64,000 nucleotides of DNA from CAYNST01 sp964641175 (GCA_964641175.1 CAZXLJ010000002.1:1-64000), one strand, 5' to 3'. Counted from the first letter of the stretch, positions 17,307 through 27,749 are shown. The notes: generated from the sequence alone by a model not told the origin. Numbers and translations are program-made.

Positions 17307-17317
17307 CAGGTGAACTC

Positions 17318-18160
17318 ATGAATAACAGACAATCGCGAATGTTTGCAATCGGGTCGACCGCTATCGCGGCACTCGCCTTCCTAGTAATGACCGTTGACAG
17401 CCACCGACAGTTTCCTGAGCTGACCAACGCCGAAAATATCACCCCCGAAGTAGTGCACGGGAAAGATGTCTGGCACAAATACAATTGCATCAATTGCCAT
17501 ACCCTCTTTGGAGAAGGTGCATATTACGCACCGGATTTAACCAAGATTACGCAGCATCGTGGCGAGGCCTATCTCCACGCATACATGCGCGACCCGTCCA
17601 AATTCTATGACGAACAAAAGCATCGCAGACTGATGCCAAAACAGGATTTGTCAGAAAAGGAAATCAAGGATCTGATTACCTTCCTGGACTGGGTAAGCAA
17701 AGTTGACAATCAGGGATGGCCACCCCGCCCCATTCTGGTAACCGGAAGTTTCGTCCCGGGCGCCGATACGAACCATGCAGGCGGATCTGACACCCCGCCC
17801 GGCATTCGTCCCGTGAATGCAGGCGATGATTCCAGAGCACTGGGTGAAAATATTTTTCGAACGGCAATTCCAGCCTGCAATGCGTGCCATTCTACTGCGC
17901 CGGGCGCGGATATGGCCGGGCCGACACTGGCTGGCCTGGCTTCGAGAGCCGAGGAAATACTCAGTTCGAAGGACTATAAAGGTGAAGCCAAAGATGTCGC
18001 GGGATACATAAAGGAATCCATCGTAACACCGAGCGCGCACCTGATCCCGGGCGCAATGTATTCCGCCGACGGTGTTTCGTTCATGCCGACCGGTTACGAA
18101 GCGAGCCTTACGGAAGAACAGCTGGATCAACTGACCGCTTACTTAGCGTCCTTAAAATAA
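17318..18160 (+). CDS. norC: Nitric-oxide reductase cytochrome c subunit, fused to a second cytochrome c domain
   Basis: 280 residues, nearly twice the usual NorC (about 150). Residues 1-135 are ordinary NorC: an N-terminal membrane anchor, haem site CINCH (Cys57, Cys60, His61), the GEGAYYAPDL signature and axial Met106 in RLMPKQD. After a 30-residue linker a second c-type domain follows, with CNACH (Cys187, Cys190, His191), the AGPTLAGL signature and axial Met256 in VSFMPTGY. The extra haem domain probably replaces or docks a soluble electron donor such as azurin or cytochrome c. It is co-transcribed with norB. Confidence 0.93.
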   Translation: MNNRQSRMFAIGSTAIAALAFLVMTVDSHRQFPELTNAENITPEVVHGKDVWHKYNCINCHTLFGEGAYYAPDLTKITQHRGEAYLHAYMRDPSKFYDEQKHRRLMPKQDLSEKEIKDLITFLDWVSKVDNQGWPPRPILVTGSFVPGADTNHAGGSDTPPGIRPVNAGDDSRALGENIFRTAIPACNACHSTAPGADMAGPTLAGLASRAEEILSSKDYKGEAKDVAGYIKESIVTPSAHLIPGAMYSADGVSFMPTGYEASLTEEQLDQLTAYLASLK

Positions 18161-18217
18161 TCATCCGGTATTTTCCGGGAAGCTGGAAACATACCCATCT
18201 TTCGATGGAGATTAGCT

Positions 18218-19591
18218 ATGCGTTATAAGTCGCAATCAGTTGCTTACTGGTATTTCGCAGTTGCCATGGTGTTATTCGGGCTGCAACTGGTATTTGGTCT
18301 GCTGTCGGCGACCAAATATCTGGGGCCGGATCCCCTGCTGTACATTTTGCCTTTCGATGTGACCAAAGTCATACACACTAATCTTTTAATTGTATGGGTA
18401 CTTACCGGCTTTATGGGCGCCACCTACTGGATGATTCCCGAGGAATCCAGGACGGAACTGCACAGTGTAAAACTGGCCATCATACAATTGGTGTTATGGA
18501 CTCTTATGGGAGTGACCGCAATTATCGGGTATCTTTTCCGGTACGGAACGGGCAACAAACTGCTTGAACAACCCTTGCCGCACAAAATCGTCATAGTTAT
18601 CTGCATGCTGATTTTTCTTTATAACATCGGCATGACCATTAAAAAGTCAGGCCGCTTCACCACTACTGAAGGCGTTCTGATGATCGGCCTGGTGAGTTCA
18701 GCGCTGCTGTTTCTACCCGCCCTGCTCCACTATTCGAATTATACGGTTTCGATATTTTATCGCTGGTGGACCATCCATCTATGGGTTGAGGGTGTGTGGA
18801 TGATGATCATGGGCGCTTTCCTCGCCTATCTTTTGATCCGGTTATCCGGTGCGGACCGCGAGATTATGGAAAAGTGGCTGTACGTTATTGTCGGTCTGGT
18901 ATTCCTTGCAGGTATTCTCGGCACTGCCCACCATTATTATTGGGTGGGAGTACCCTATTACTGGTTGCCGATCGGCGGCTTTTTCAGTGCTCTCGAACCG
19001 TTGGCACTTGCCGGCATGGCAATCTACGCCTACGGCGCAATGCGTCGCGCCGGCCTTTCCCATCCCAATACATTGGCTTTGCACTGGACGTTGGGCAGTG
19101 CGGTATTTGCCCTTTTCGGCGCAGGCCTGCTCGGACTGGCTCACACCTGGCCAAGTATAAATAAATGGACCCACGGGACGTTGATCACTGCCATGCATGG
19201 GCATGCGGCTTTTTATGGTGCTTATGCCATGATCGTTCTCGCGATGATTACCTATGCTCTTCCCTTTTTAACCAAAGGCCGCTCCGAGAGGGGCAGTAGC
19301 ATAGGGTACTGGGCGTTCTGGCTGCAATTGGCCGGCATGTTCGGGATGACTTTGTCGTTTGCCACCGCCGGAATCGGGCAAGTATATCTGGAGCGAATCA
19401 TGGGCATGGGTTACCTGGACGCACAGCTGAAAATTCAGGTGCATTTTGTAATGCTCATCGCGACCGCATCAATATTTACAGTGGGAGTAGCGTTATTCAT
19501 TTACGATTTTTTCCGTTTTCCGCCGGTATTTGAAGCTACTGCAGATCCGGGCGCCGACACTTTAGGCGGCACTGCACGAGTGGCGAGTTAG
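18218..19591 (+). CDS. norB: Nitric-oxide reductase large subunit NorB
   Basis: 457 residues with 12 predicted membrane helices; bacterial NorB is about 450-475. It binds haem b, haem b3 and the non-haem FeB and reduces two NO to N2O. Ligand regions are visible: VIHTNLLIVW (helix II His), LWVEGVWMM, GTAHHYYWVG (paired His of FeB), SALEPLALAG (catalytic-site Glu region) and AMHGHAAFYGAY (helix X His pair). It depends on NorC for electrons. GGAG lies 9 bases upstream of the ATG. The short N-terminus indicates cNor, not the quinol-oxidising qNor. Confidence 0.97.
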   Translation: MRYKSQSVAYWYFAVAMVLFGLQLVFGLLSATKYLGPDPLLYILPFDVTKVIHTNLLIVWVLTGFMGATYWMIPEESRTELHSVKLAIIQLVLWTLMGVTAIIGYLFRYGTGNKLLEQPLPHKIVIVICMLIFLYNIGMTIKKSGRFTTTEGVLMIGLVSSALLFLPALLHYSNYTVSIFYRWWTIHLWVEGVWMMIMGAFLAYLLIRLSGADREIMEKWLYVIVGLVFLAGILGTAHHYYWVGVPYYWLPIGGFFSALEPLALAGMAIYAYGAMRRAGLSHPNTLALHWTLGSAVFALFGAGLLGLAHTWPSINKWTHGTLITAMHGHAAFYGAYAMIVLAMITYALPFLTKGRSERGSSIGYWAFWLQLAGMFGMTLSFATAGIGQVYLERIMGMGYLDAQLKIQVHFVMLIATASIFTVGVALFIYDFFRFPPVFEATADPGADTLGGTARVAS

Positions 19592-19597
19592 CACACT

Positions 19598-20416
19598 GTG
19601 ATTAAAACCTCTCCGAAAACTGCCAGCCGGCAGGAAGACGATCAAGCGCCTTTTTACTTGCCTTCGGGAAGCGAAATCGACGTCTTTGAAAAGTGCTTTC
19701 AGCACCGGTTGGCGGTGATGCTCAAGGGACCGACAGGATGCGGAAAAACCCGGTTTGTGGAATACATGGCGTGGCGACTGCGGCGACCGCTGATCACTGT
19801 CGCCTGTCATGACGATCTTTCGGCGAGTGACCTGATAGGACGCTACCTTATTCGCCACGAAGGTACCGTCTGGCAGGATGGTCCCCTTACACGCGCAGTG
19901 AGAGAAGGCGCGATCTGCTATCTCGATGAGGTGGTCGAGGCCCGCCAGGATACGGTGGTCGTCTTGCACTCACTGGCGGATTACCGACGTGTACTGCCAA
20001 TTGATAAAACCGGTGAACAGATCGAAGCCGCGGAAGGATTCCAGTTGGTCGTATCCTACAATCCCGGCTATCAACGGATGATGAAGGATTTAAAGCCGAG
20101 CACTCGGCAGCGATTTGTTGCGATGAACATCGACTTCCCGCCTCCGGCGAGTGAAGCGAATATCATAGAAAGAGAAAGCGGCATTGACCACGCTACAGCC
20201 GTTGCGCTGGTTACCCTGGCGCAGAGAATCCGCCTGTTACGGGATCGAGGGCTTCCCGAAGTGCCAAGCACGCGCGTTCTAATTGCTGCTGCACTGCTCG
20301 CCCGCGCAAACGTCAGTATTCATGAAGCCTGCCGCGTTGCCATTGTTTTACCTCTTTCCGATGACGAAACGTTGGTGGGTGCCATGAACGACCTTATCGA
20401 CGCGACCTTTGTCTAG
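19598..20416 (+). CDS. norQ: MoxR-type AAA+ ATPase NorQ
   Basis: 272 residues starting at GTG, 6 bases after norB. It has Walker A GPTGCGKT (residues 44-51), Walker B AICYLDEVVEA (about 107-117) and a sensor region VVSYNPGYQ. It belongs to the NorQ/CbbQ group, which together with a VWA partner (NorD) inserts the non-haem iron into NorB. The gene order norCBQD supports this assignment over other MoxR proteins. Confidence 0.95.
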   Translation: MIKTSPKTASRQEDDQAPFYLPSGSEIDVFEKCFQHRLAVMLKGPTGCGKTRFVEYMAWRLRRPLITVACHDDLSASDLIGRYLIRHEGTVWQDGPLTRAVREGAICYLDEVVEARQDTVVVLHSLADYRRVLPIDKTGEQIEAAEGFQLVVSYNPGYQRMMKDLKPSTRQRFVAMNIDFPPPASEANIIERESGIDHATAVALVTLAQRIRLLRDRGLPEVPSTRVLIAAALLARANVSIHEACRVAIVLPLSDDETLVGAMNDLIDATFV

Positions 20417-20507
20417 AGAGCTGTACGTTGCCGCCGGGCGCGGCCTTGATTCGATCAGGCGTTTCGTCTCGTCCACGTCAATTCCCTGATAGTTGTACGG
20501 ATCACTT

Positions 20508-22550
20508 ATGGCTGAAGCCGAAGAGGTAATTACGGATGCCGCCCGCCACGCGACGATTTTTGTGCGGGATTTGTGGCAGCGTCACCGCGTTGACGACAAG
20601 CCTGCGAACATCCGATTAAGCGATGTGGCCAATCGGCTTGAATTGTTCGTCAGCTCCGTGACCGGGTTTTCACCATCCTTCCGACAAGCTCAGTTGCCCC
20701 CCCACCCGACTTTTCTCTCCTTGATATTCAGGAAAATTCAAAGGCCGGTGTTGCGTCAATGCATCCCCGCAACGGATGGTGAAATGATATGGCTTCCGCC
20801 GAAGATCGACACGAGCGATCTTGTCACGGCAATGGAGCTGTACCGCGTCATGGCCATGCAGCAGTGTCTGCGGGCTCAGCGCGGCAGTCCGCATTTGATT
20901 TCCGCAGCCACAAGCCCTCTCGCTGCCGATGTCTATCTCCTGCTTGAAGCCTATGCGGTCGATAAAGAACTCGTGGAACTGTTGCCAGGGATGCGACTGT
21001 CCGTGCAAAAGCTCAGGGAGCATGTGCTCGCGTCCCGCCCGCCTTTGGGAGCCTTTACCGAAAACCGGTTGCCCATAGAAAATTTGTTCAGAAGTCTGCT
21101 TGCGTCGGCCTCCCATGCCTCGGTCAGCAATTTTCCCGTCACGTTATCACCTGAAGAATCCATGCAGTGCGTTCCTGATGTGATCGCCACGTTTTCGCTG
21201 GATGTGACGCCGCGAAGACGCCATACGTTTGCGGTGCATCCACTGCTGAAAAACTGGTGGTCGGGTGAACTGCGAGCTCGCGGTTCCAACCGATCCAGGG
21301 ATACCATGACCTCTGATGATGGTCCGCTTCCTGACGACAATTCCGAGACGAGGTCCGGTCACCTCGAGCGCCGGCCAGAAATCCGGAACGCTCAAGACGA
21401 TGAAGATGAAGAGCAAAGCCAGGGAGCCTGGATGGTTCAGGGAGATGAACCACACCAGCACGCCGAAGATCCCCTCGGGCTTCAGCGTCCTACCGACAAA
21501 GACGAAGAAACCTCAGCCGAAGAATATGCAGACCTGGTATCGGAACTGCCCGAAGCCCGCCTCGTCAACACGCCCGGCAGAGCTAAAGAAGTGCTGATCT
21601 CGGACGACCCACCGGCTTGCGATTCTTTTGTTCATATGCCCAGGGCGCCGTCCGAAGTTGAACTCACGCAGTACCCGGAATGGGATTACCGCACGCAGTG
21701 CTATCTCGATCCCGGCGCGACCATCAGGCTCAAATCCTGCGGTCCGGGATCCCAGCAATGGGTCGACGCGGCCATGGGTCGGCATGCGCCCATAATTTCC
21801 TCTCTGAAGCGTCAATTCGAGCTCCTTCAGGCGCGGCGGGTCATACTGCGTCGCCAGCTTGACGGGGAGGAAATAGATCTTGATGCTTATGTCGACAGCT
21901 ACAGTAGTTACCGTGCGGGTGGGATTTTTTCTGAAAGACTCTATCTGACCAGCCGTAAACTCGATCGAGATCTGGCGATCACAGTACTTGTGGATATCAG
22001 CGGCTCGACCGACAGCTGGATTACACCAGGAAGGCGCGTGATAGACGTCGAACGTGAAGCACTGCTGCTGGTTTGCCTGGCACTACAAAGTACCGGAGAA
22101 CCCTACTCTGTGCTGGCATTTTCGGGGGAAGGGCCGCATGCAGTTTCCATTCACCCTATCAAGACTTTCGACGAAAATTTCAACTCTGATGTCGCTCTTC
22201 GCATTAGTTCTCTGGAACCGGAAAGGTACACCCGCGCGGGTGCGGCACTGCGGCATGCGACTGCGGACCTGATGCAGGCATCAGCCTCCCACCGCCTTCT
22301 TATTTTTCTGTCCGATGGCAAACCGAATGATAACGATCATTATGAGGGTCGTTACGGTGTTGAAGATATGCGGCAGGCGGTGCTGGAAGCCAAGCTGCAG
22401 GGTGTGTCCCCTTTTTGCGTCACCATCGACCATCAGGCTGCGGGATATCTGCCCCGGATCTTTGGGCCGAACCATTACGGACTACTGCCCAGACCCGAGC
22501 ATCTGCCGCAGGTCATGCTCGACTGGCTCAAACGCCTGATGCTCCATTGA
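20508..22550 (+). CDS. norD: VWA-domain activation protein NorD
   Basis: About 680 residues from the ATG at 20508; a TTG five codons upstream is also open but has no ribosome binding site. The N-terminal half is helical and family-specific. A variable acidic middle follows (about 260-370, rich in Asp, Glu and Arg). The C-terminal von Willebrand A domain carries the MIDAS motif DISGS (about residue 496) and the later LSDGKPND loop. NorD works with the NorQ ATPase in iron insertion into nitric-oxide reductase. It is the last gene of the nor operon. Confidence 0.93.
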   Translation: MAEAEEVITDAARHATIFVRDLWQRHRVDDKPANIRLSDVANRLELFVSSVTGFSPSFRQAQLPPHPTFLSLIFRKIQRPVLRQCIPATDGEMIWLPPKIDTSDLVTAMELYRVMAMQQCLRAQRGSPHLISAATSPLAADVYLLLEAYAVDKELVELLPGMRLSVQKLREHVLASRPPLGAFTENRLPIENLFRSLLASASHASVSNFPVTLSPEESMQCVPDVIATFSLDVTPRRRHTFAVHPLLKNWWSGELRARGSNRSRDTMTSDDGPLPDDNSETRSGHLERRPEIRNAQDDEDEEQSQGAWMVQGDEPHQHAEDPLGLQRPTDKDEETSAEEYADLVSELPEARLVNTPGRAKEVLISDDPPACDSFVHMPRAPSEVELTQYPEWDYRTQCYLDPGATIRLKSCGPGSQQWVDAAMGRHAPIISSLKRQFELLQARRVILRRQLDGEEIDLDAYVDSYSSYRAGGIFSERLYLTSRKLDRDLAITVLVDISGSTDSWITPGRRVIDVEREALLLVCLALQSTGEPYSVLAFSGEGPHAVSIHPIKTFDENFNSDVALRISSLEPERYTRAGAALRHATADLMQASASHRLLIFLSDGKPNDNDHYEGRYGVEDMRQAVLEAKLQGVSPFCVTIDHQAAGYLPRIFGPNHYGLLPRPEHLPQVMLDWLKRLMLH

Positions 22551-22762
22551 TTCAATGGGCTGCCGTACTGATTTCGTAGATGCCAATGCGATCACTGGTT
22601 GCCCGTGGTTTCAGAGGCTATCCATGGATCCGGCAATCATGCTCCTTCCATCGGCATAGCGGATGCCGGGCATGAAATAATTCTCTTTCCCGGTATACTG
22701 TCGGGCCGTCGAAAACAAGGCGGTCCGGTTCCTGAATTCCACTGCAACATCGAGATCCTGTA

Positions 22763-23332
22763 ATGACCTCAAATAATAAGCGCACCGGCAACGCCAGTTG
22801 CATTCAACGCCGAGCCATCCAGATCCTCGTGGGCATGGGCGCGACCTTGCTTCTATTCGGCTGCGGCGGGCCTGACGACAAGCAGGCGGCCAGGGAGGTT
22901 GCCAATGGAGCGAACGAAGTAGGGCAAGCCCAATCCGATCAGACCGTCAGTAAGCCCACCATGCAGGTTTACAAAAGCCCAACCTGTGGATGTTGTGGAG
23001 AGTGGGTTGATCATGTCGAAGCAGCTGGCTTTTCTACGCAAGTGACCGATACCGACGCAATGAATGCAGTCAAAGAGCGTCTTGGCATCAACCCGAACTT
23101 CCACTCCTGTCATACCGCAGTCATCGGTGACTACGTTTTTGAGGGGCATATACCTGCGAACGTGATCGAGCGCTTCCTGAAAGAAAAACCGGATGCATTG
23201 GGACTGGCTGTTCCAGGGATGCCAATTGGCAGCCCCGGCATGGAAATGGATGGTCGCCGGGACCCGTATGACGTGCTGATTATTCGTCGCGACGGCACCG
23301 GTGCAGTCTACGAACACATAGCCGGCAAGTAA
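22763..23332 (+). CDS. DUF411 metal-binding lipoprotein-like protein
   Basis: 189 residues. An N-terminal hydrophobic segment ends LLFGCGG, a lipobox-like site (Cys33), so it is exported. The DUF411 domain starts at VYKSPTCGCCGEWVDH (CxCC, about residues 69-84) and contains SCHTAVIGDYVFEGHIPA. DUF411 proteins are linked to copper or other metal handling in the periplasm. It stands alone, convergent with the TonB-dependent receptor whose end is 6 bases away. Confidence 0.9.
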   Translation: MTSNNKRTGNASCIQRRAIQILVGMGATLLLFGCGGPDDKQAAREVANGANEVGQAQSDQTVSKPTMQVYKSPTCGCCGEWVDHVEAAGFSTQVTDTDAMNAVKERLGINPNFHSCHTAVIGDYVFEGHIPANVIERFLKEKPDALGLAVPGMPIGSPGMEMDGRRDPYDVLIIRRDGTGAVYEHIAGK

Positions 23333-23337
23333 GCACC

Positions 23338-25914
23338 TTAGAATTCGTAAGATGCTCCGGCAGTCACGAACGCGCCGTTGAAGCCAAACGGCGCGGACCT
23401 TCTTGAATAACGGAATACCGAATCGCTGGCCATGTCCATTGCTCCAGGGCTGGATTCAAACAATCCGCCTCTTGAGCCGGTATTGGTAACTTCATCTGGC
23501 GTCACATTGAAAATATTGTTAGCGGCAACAAAAACGTTGATGGCATCCTTGAACCGATAGTTAAGCCGGATGTCGGTGAGCCATTCTTCGTCATACGTCT
23601 GTCGGCCAAGGTCATCAATAGTGGCGTATTTACCAAAGCGGTTAAATGTAAAGTTCGCCGAGAATGCGCCTACATAGTATTTTGCCGTTAGTATTATCCG
23701 GTCTTTCGGCTGCCATTCTTCAACGATGGAAATATCCTGAGCGCTGAACACCGCGGCCGGGTCGACGGTCGATAAGGCTCCGTCGGTCGGGACATAGGTT
23801 TCAGTTACATCAGTGTCGGTATAGTTTGCCGCCAGCGTCAGGTCCAGAGAGCCATTTCCTAGAGCCAGCCCCGTATAGCTTGTAACAAGATCAACGCCGC
23901 GGGTTTCCGTGCTTGCACCATTCAGAAAGAACTGGGCTGCACCGGCGCCCACTTCACCCAAGGCAACCGCAAGAGGGCCCGGGTAGTTCGCGGCGGCAAG
24001 CTGGTTGCTTATGGTAATCCGATCGTCGATATCAATCTGGTAAAAATCGGCTGTAAACTCCCACGCCGGTGTTAAATTCAAGGCAAGTCCGAAACCCAGA
24101 TTGCGTGATTCTTCTTCTTTGAGTTCGGGCACCCCTATTGCACGGACGGCGGGGCTGTCATTCCGGAAGGTGCCCACCGTGACGGCGCTCTCACCTCTAA
24201 TCTGGGTGCTGATGTTATTGAAATACAGCTGCTGCATTGAAGGGGCGCGGAAGCCAGTATTATAGGAACTTCGCAGTTTCAGGGTTTCGGTCAGCTTCAA
24301 GCTCGCAGCAATTTTATAGTTGATGGTCTCACCGAAACCCTCGTAATCGTCATAACGCAATGCCGCACTCAAAAACAAATTGTCTGTGGCATCCAGCTCG
24401 GCATCGACATAGGCAGAGATGACCTCTCTGTCCTCATCGGTCCGGGACGCGAGTGGTATCCCATTAAATCCCTGAATACCACCGTCGGCGTTCTGGGGAT
24501 ACAGATCCAGCCCGGTGGCGGGATCCGTGTCATAGTCCTGCCACGAATATTCCTCACCGGAAATGATGCGGAATTCATCCCGGCGGTACTCAAGACCGGT
24601 GCCGATATTCAGTGCGCCGAAGCCGTGGGTATAGTCCAGATTGAGCGTGGTAAGGTCCAGCTCCAGCCCGTAGGCATAAGCTTGTCTTGGTATCTGCTCC
24701 CGAATTTCCTCATCTGACAAGCCTTGTCCAAACCGAAGCCAGTTTGCATACGAGTAATTCCCGCTGTTGCGGGTTTCGTAATCGATGGCATTGTTGCCCG
24801 TGGTATAGGACAGGTCGAGAGATGAGTCTGCGGAAAATTCCAGAAGATATCCGACGCTGACGGAGTGGTCCCGAATGTCTGACGCAATTAGCGGAAGGAA
24901 ACCGTCGGCGTGCACAGGGTTCTGGCTGTCCTCAAGGGCGGCACCGGAACCGGCGGGATTGCGATAAAACGCCGCGGACTCGTTGTCTCTTTGGGACCAG
25001 GTAAGAAATCCGTACAGCTCCCCTGTCCCCACATCAAATGACGTATTCAGGACGGCGGCGAATTGTTCCGACTCTGCGTCACCAATGCGCAAACCGTTGC
25101 GGGCCGGCCCCTCCACTTCGAGTAGCTCAAAGCCGGGCGCGGGTTCAAGATATCCGTTTCCGTCGGTGTCGACGCACCCTCCATACAGACAGACGCCCTG
25201 CGGGTCCGACCGGTCTGTATGGTTTCGGTCGCGATAATGTAAAGTCAGGTTGGCAAACCCCACGGCGCCCAATCCGAATCCCTTGTTGAAATCCAGGGCG
25301 TAAGTTCCACCATCTCCTTCAGAGAATTGTCCCCATGAACCACTTACCTGTCCGGCCTCATCTTCATTTTTGAGGACTATATTGATGATTCCGGCAATTG
25401 CGTCGGACCCGTATTGTGCAGCGGCCCCATCGCGTAATATTTCTACCCGTTCAATCGAGGATACAGGAATGGCATTCATGTCAGTTCCGGCTGTCCCTCT
25501 GCCGACGGAGGTATTAATGTGAATCAACGACGCCTGATGACGGCGCTTTCCGTTAATAAGTACAAGAGTCTGATCCGGTCCCAATCCACGCAATGTCGCC
25601 GGGCGAAGTGCATCTGTGCCGTCGCTGATCGCCGAGCTTGAAAAATTGAATGATGGCGCAGTTTGCTGGAGCATTCTTCCCAGTTCGAACTGCCCGGTAT
25701 CTCGCAGAAGCTCTTCATCCAGCAAATCAACCGGGACGGGAAGATCATCGGCAGTTCTGCCCAGAGTGCGGCTTCCCACGATAAAAATTTCTTCAAAAAG
25801 GCTTTCTGAATCGGCGGGCGTTTGTGCGTATGCGGGAGGCAGACTTATGAACAAAGTACAAATTGAGTAGACGAACCCGACACTTAATGTGTTATTCGAA
25901 GCAGATTTATTCAT
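23338..25914 (-). CDS. TonB-dependent outer-membrane receptor
   Basis: About 858 residues from the ATG at 25914, which gives a clear signal peptide (MNKSASNNTLSVGFVY to PPAYAQ). An in-frame ATG at 26010 would place 32 extra residues before it. Plug domain about residues 35-180: VGSRTLGRTADDLPVPVD, LRGLGPDQTLVLINGKRR, and IERVEILRDGAAAQYGSDAIAGIINIVLK. The remainder is a 22-strand-type barrel ending in aromatic Phe (GASYEF). The AAQYGSDAIAG plug resembles receptors with broad organic substrates more than classical siderophore receptors. Substrate unknown. A TonB-family gene is present at 58371 but not adjacent. Confidence 0.93.
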   Translation of the reverse strand: MNKSASNNTLSVGFVYSICTLFISLPPAYAQTPADSESLFEEIFIVGSRTLGRTADDLPVPVDLLDEELLRDTGQFELGRMLQQTAPSFNFSSSAISDGTDALRPATLRGLGPDQTLVLINGKRRHQASLIHINTSVGRGTAGTDMNAIPVSSIERVEILRDGAAAQYGSDAIAGIINIVLKNEDEAGQVSGSWGQFSEGDGGTYALDFNKGFGLGAVGFANLTLHYRDRNHTDRSDPQGVCLYGGCVDTDGNGYLEPAPGFELLEVEGPARNGLRIGDAESEQFAAVLNTSFDVGTGELYGFLTWSQRDNESAAFYRNPAGSGAALEDSQNPVHADGFLPLIASDIRDHSVSVGYLLEFSADSSLDLSYTTGNNAIDYETRNSGNYSYANWLRFGQGLSDEEIREQIPRQAYAYGLELDLTTLNLDYTHGFGALNIGTGLEYRRDEFRIISGEEYSWQDYDTDPATGLDLYPQNADGGIQGFNGIPLASRTDEDREVISAYVDAELDATDNLFLSAALRYDDYEGFGETINYKIAASLKLTETLKLRSSYNTGFRAPSMQQLYFNNISTQIRGESAVTVGTFRNDSPAVRAIGVPELKEEESRNLGFGLALNLTPAWEFTADFYQIDIDDRITISNQLAAANYPGPLAVALGEVGAGAAQFFLNGASTETRGVDLVTSYTGLALGNGSLDLTLAANYTDTDVTETYVPTDGALSTVDPAAVFSAQDISIVEEWQPKDRIILTAKYYVGAFSANFTFNRFGKYATIDDLGRQTYDEEWLTDIRLNYRFKDAINVFVAANNIFNVTPDEVTNTGSRGGLFESSPGAMDMASDSVFRYSRRSAPFGFNGAFVTAGASYEF

Positions 25915-26207
25915 GGGAGGCGTCCGTTCGAGTGAGCGAGATATAGTTCCAAATAAGCCTCGGAATTGCAAGGGACGCTCGGTACTGATGCTTTTCGATC
26001 GCCCGGGCACCGGATTTACTGTCGCGGGCTGCCATCGGGAGCGTCCATAGGCGTCGTACTACCTCGGGTAGCCGTCTGTCACCCCCTTCCGTCCGAGCTG
26101 AGAAGACCTTGAACAACGCCGCAGTCAAATACAAGTATTTCCAGTAAGCTTGCCACCTTATATCGAGCCTCTGGCATCGCCCTCTGAAAGAATCTGGAGT
26201 TATAGCA

Positions 26208-27749
26208 GTGAAGGAAGCAGTAAAGTCTTATGTCGGGATGTTCTGTCTGGTATTGATGGCAACTGGCTGTACGAGTGACGGAAGTCACCAACTCAATCGT
26301 GCCGTCGACCCTCCCGCCAAGCAACCCGGCGAAGGGGCACTCATCTGGAAGCCCGGACAGTTTGACAGTCCTTCGAAGTTCGCCAATCAGTGCGAAACGC
26401 CCCGTCAAGGAGAAGACCCGCGTACTGGGCAACCGTTTCCGGATCGTCAAGGCACTGCCATGCACGAAAAGATGTGGCTCCGCTCCATTACCAATAGTGT
26501 TTATCTCTGGTACGACGATGTTGCTGATGTGAATCCCGCGCGTTATTCAACTTTAGAGTACTTTGATCAAGTGCTGAAAGCGGAGGGTGACCGCTTTCAC
26601 TATGTGACACCGTATGACGAGTTCCTAGCTGCCGCCGAAGAAGGAATCAGTATCGACTACGGAATCCGCTGGAGTGTTGAGGCAGAAGAAGACGGCTACG
26701 CTGCGTATGTGCGGTCAGTCGAGGCCTCGGCACCCGCATCAGGCAAGGTAGGTCGCGGAGATAAAGTCCTCGAAGCTGATGGAATTGAGGTCGCCGACAT
26801 GGATCTGCCGCAGTTGTTCTCTATTCTATACCCCGAAGACTCGGGCGAGACCCATACTTTCAAATTTGAAAAGAGAAACGCAACCGGCGTTGTTGATACA
26901 TCCTTGAAAGCCCAGCCTATCGCCTATCGGTCAGTGCCACAAGTGAAGGTCCAAGATACTGCCCAGGGAAGGATTGGTTACGTTGAGTTTTATTCCCACG
27001 ACTTGACCGCTGAAAGCCAATTGATCGATGCGGTGCGCCTGTTTCAACAGGAAAGCATCGATGAACTTTTCGTCGATATGCGTTATAACGAAGGTGGGCG
27101 CCTGGATACCGCCGCCCAGTTTGCCTACATGGTCGCTGGTCCCGAACGGACCTCAGGTAGAGACTTCGAACGCCTTCAATTTAACGACAAACATACAACG
27201 CATGATCCATTTGGCGAGCCCTTGGAACCCGTTCCGTTTATTTCCAGCCCGGTTGATCCCACGGGAGATCTGGACAACCCGCTGCCCTCCCTGAACCTCA
27301 GTCGGGTTTTTGTTCTCACGGGTCCGGATACCTGCTCTGCCAGTGAATCATTTATCAATGGTTTGCGGGGTATTGATATAGAAGTGATCCAGATTGGCGA
27401 TACAACCTGCGGTAAGCCCTACGGATTCTGGCCCCTGCCAAACTGTGGTTATGTCTATTACACGGTGATGTTTGCCGGTGTGAACGACAAAGGCTTCGGG
27501 GATTTTCTCTCTGGCTTCAGTCCCGCCGATTCGGCAGATGGCGATGAAGAAAGCATAGTACCGGGGTGTTTCGCGCTGGATGACCTCAGCCACGACCTGG
27601 GTTCGGTGGAAGAACGGTTATTTGCAACTGGCTTGCATTTTCTGGACTCGGGTGAGTGTCCGGATACTGCGGGCAGGTCGATCCAGAAGTCTATCCCACT
27701 GGATCTACAACAAAGCATGCCCAGAACGTCTGTTCTGAAGATTCTTTAG
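26208..27749 (+). CDS. S41-family (tail-specific) protease lipoprotein
   Basis: 513 residues from GTG with GGAG 9 bases upstream. The signal peptide with lipobox MATGC (Cys22) makes it a lipoprotein. A PDZ-like region lies at about 165-225 (VEASAPASGKVGRGDKVLEADGIEVADM). The S41 catalytic core follows: GRIGYVEFYSHD, LFVDMRYNEGGRLDTAAQFAYM and TCSASESFINGL, where Ser379 is the likely nucleophile. The insert is acidic in places (DSADGDEESI). It is divergent from the receptor gene with a 293-base intergenic region. Confidence 0.9.
   Translation: MKEAVKSYVGMFCLVLMATGCTSDGSHQLNRAVDPPAKQPGEGALIWKPGQFDSPSKFANQCETPRQGEDPRTGQPFPDRQGTAMHEKMWLRSITNSVYLWYDDVADVNPARYSTLEYFDQVLKAEGDRFHYVTPYDEFLAAAEEGISIDYGIRWSVEAEEDGYAAYVRSVEASAPASGKVGRGDKVLEADGIEVADMDLPQLFSILYPEDSGETHTFKFEKRNATGVVDTSLKAQPIAYRSVPQVKVQDTAQGRIGYVEFYSHDLTAESQLIDAVRLFQQESIDELFVDMRYNEGGRLDTAAQFAYMVAGPERTSGRDFERLQFNDKHTTHDPFGEPLEPVPFISSPVDPTGDLDNPLPSLNLSRVFVLTGPDTCSASESFINGLRGIDIEVIQIGDTTCGKPYGFWPLPNCGYVYYTVMFAGVNDKGFGDFLSGFSPADSADGDEESIVPGCFALDDLSHDLGSVEERLFATGLHFLDSGECPDTAGRSIQKSIPLDLQQSMPRTSVLKIL

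Noticed and set aside
23338..25914. The TonB-dependent receptor as a siderophore receptor
   Set aside because: The plug motifs fit receptors for many organic substrates, and no Fur box was seen in the upstream region, so the substrate was left open.
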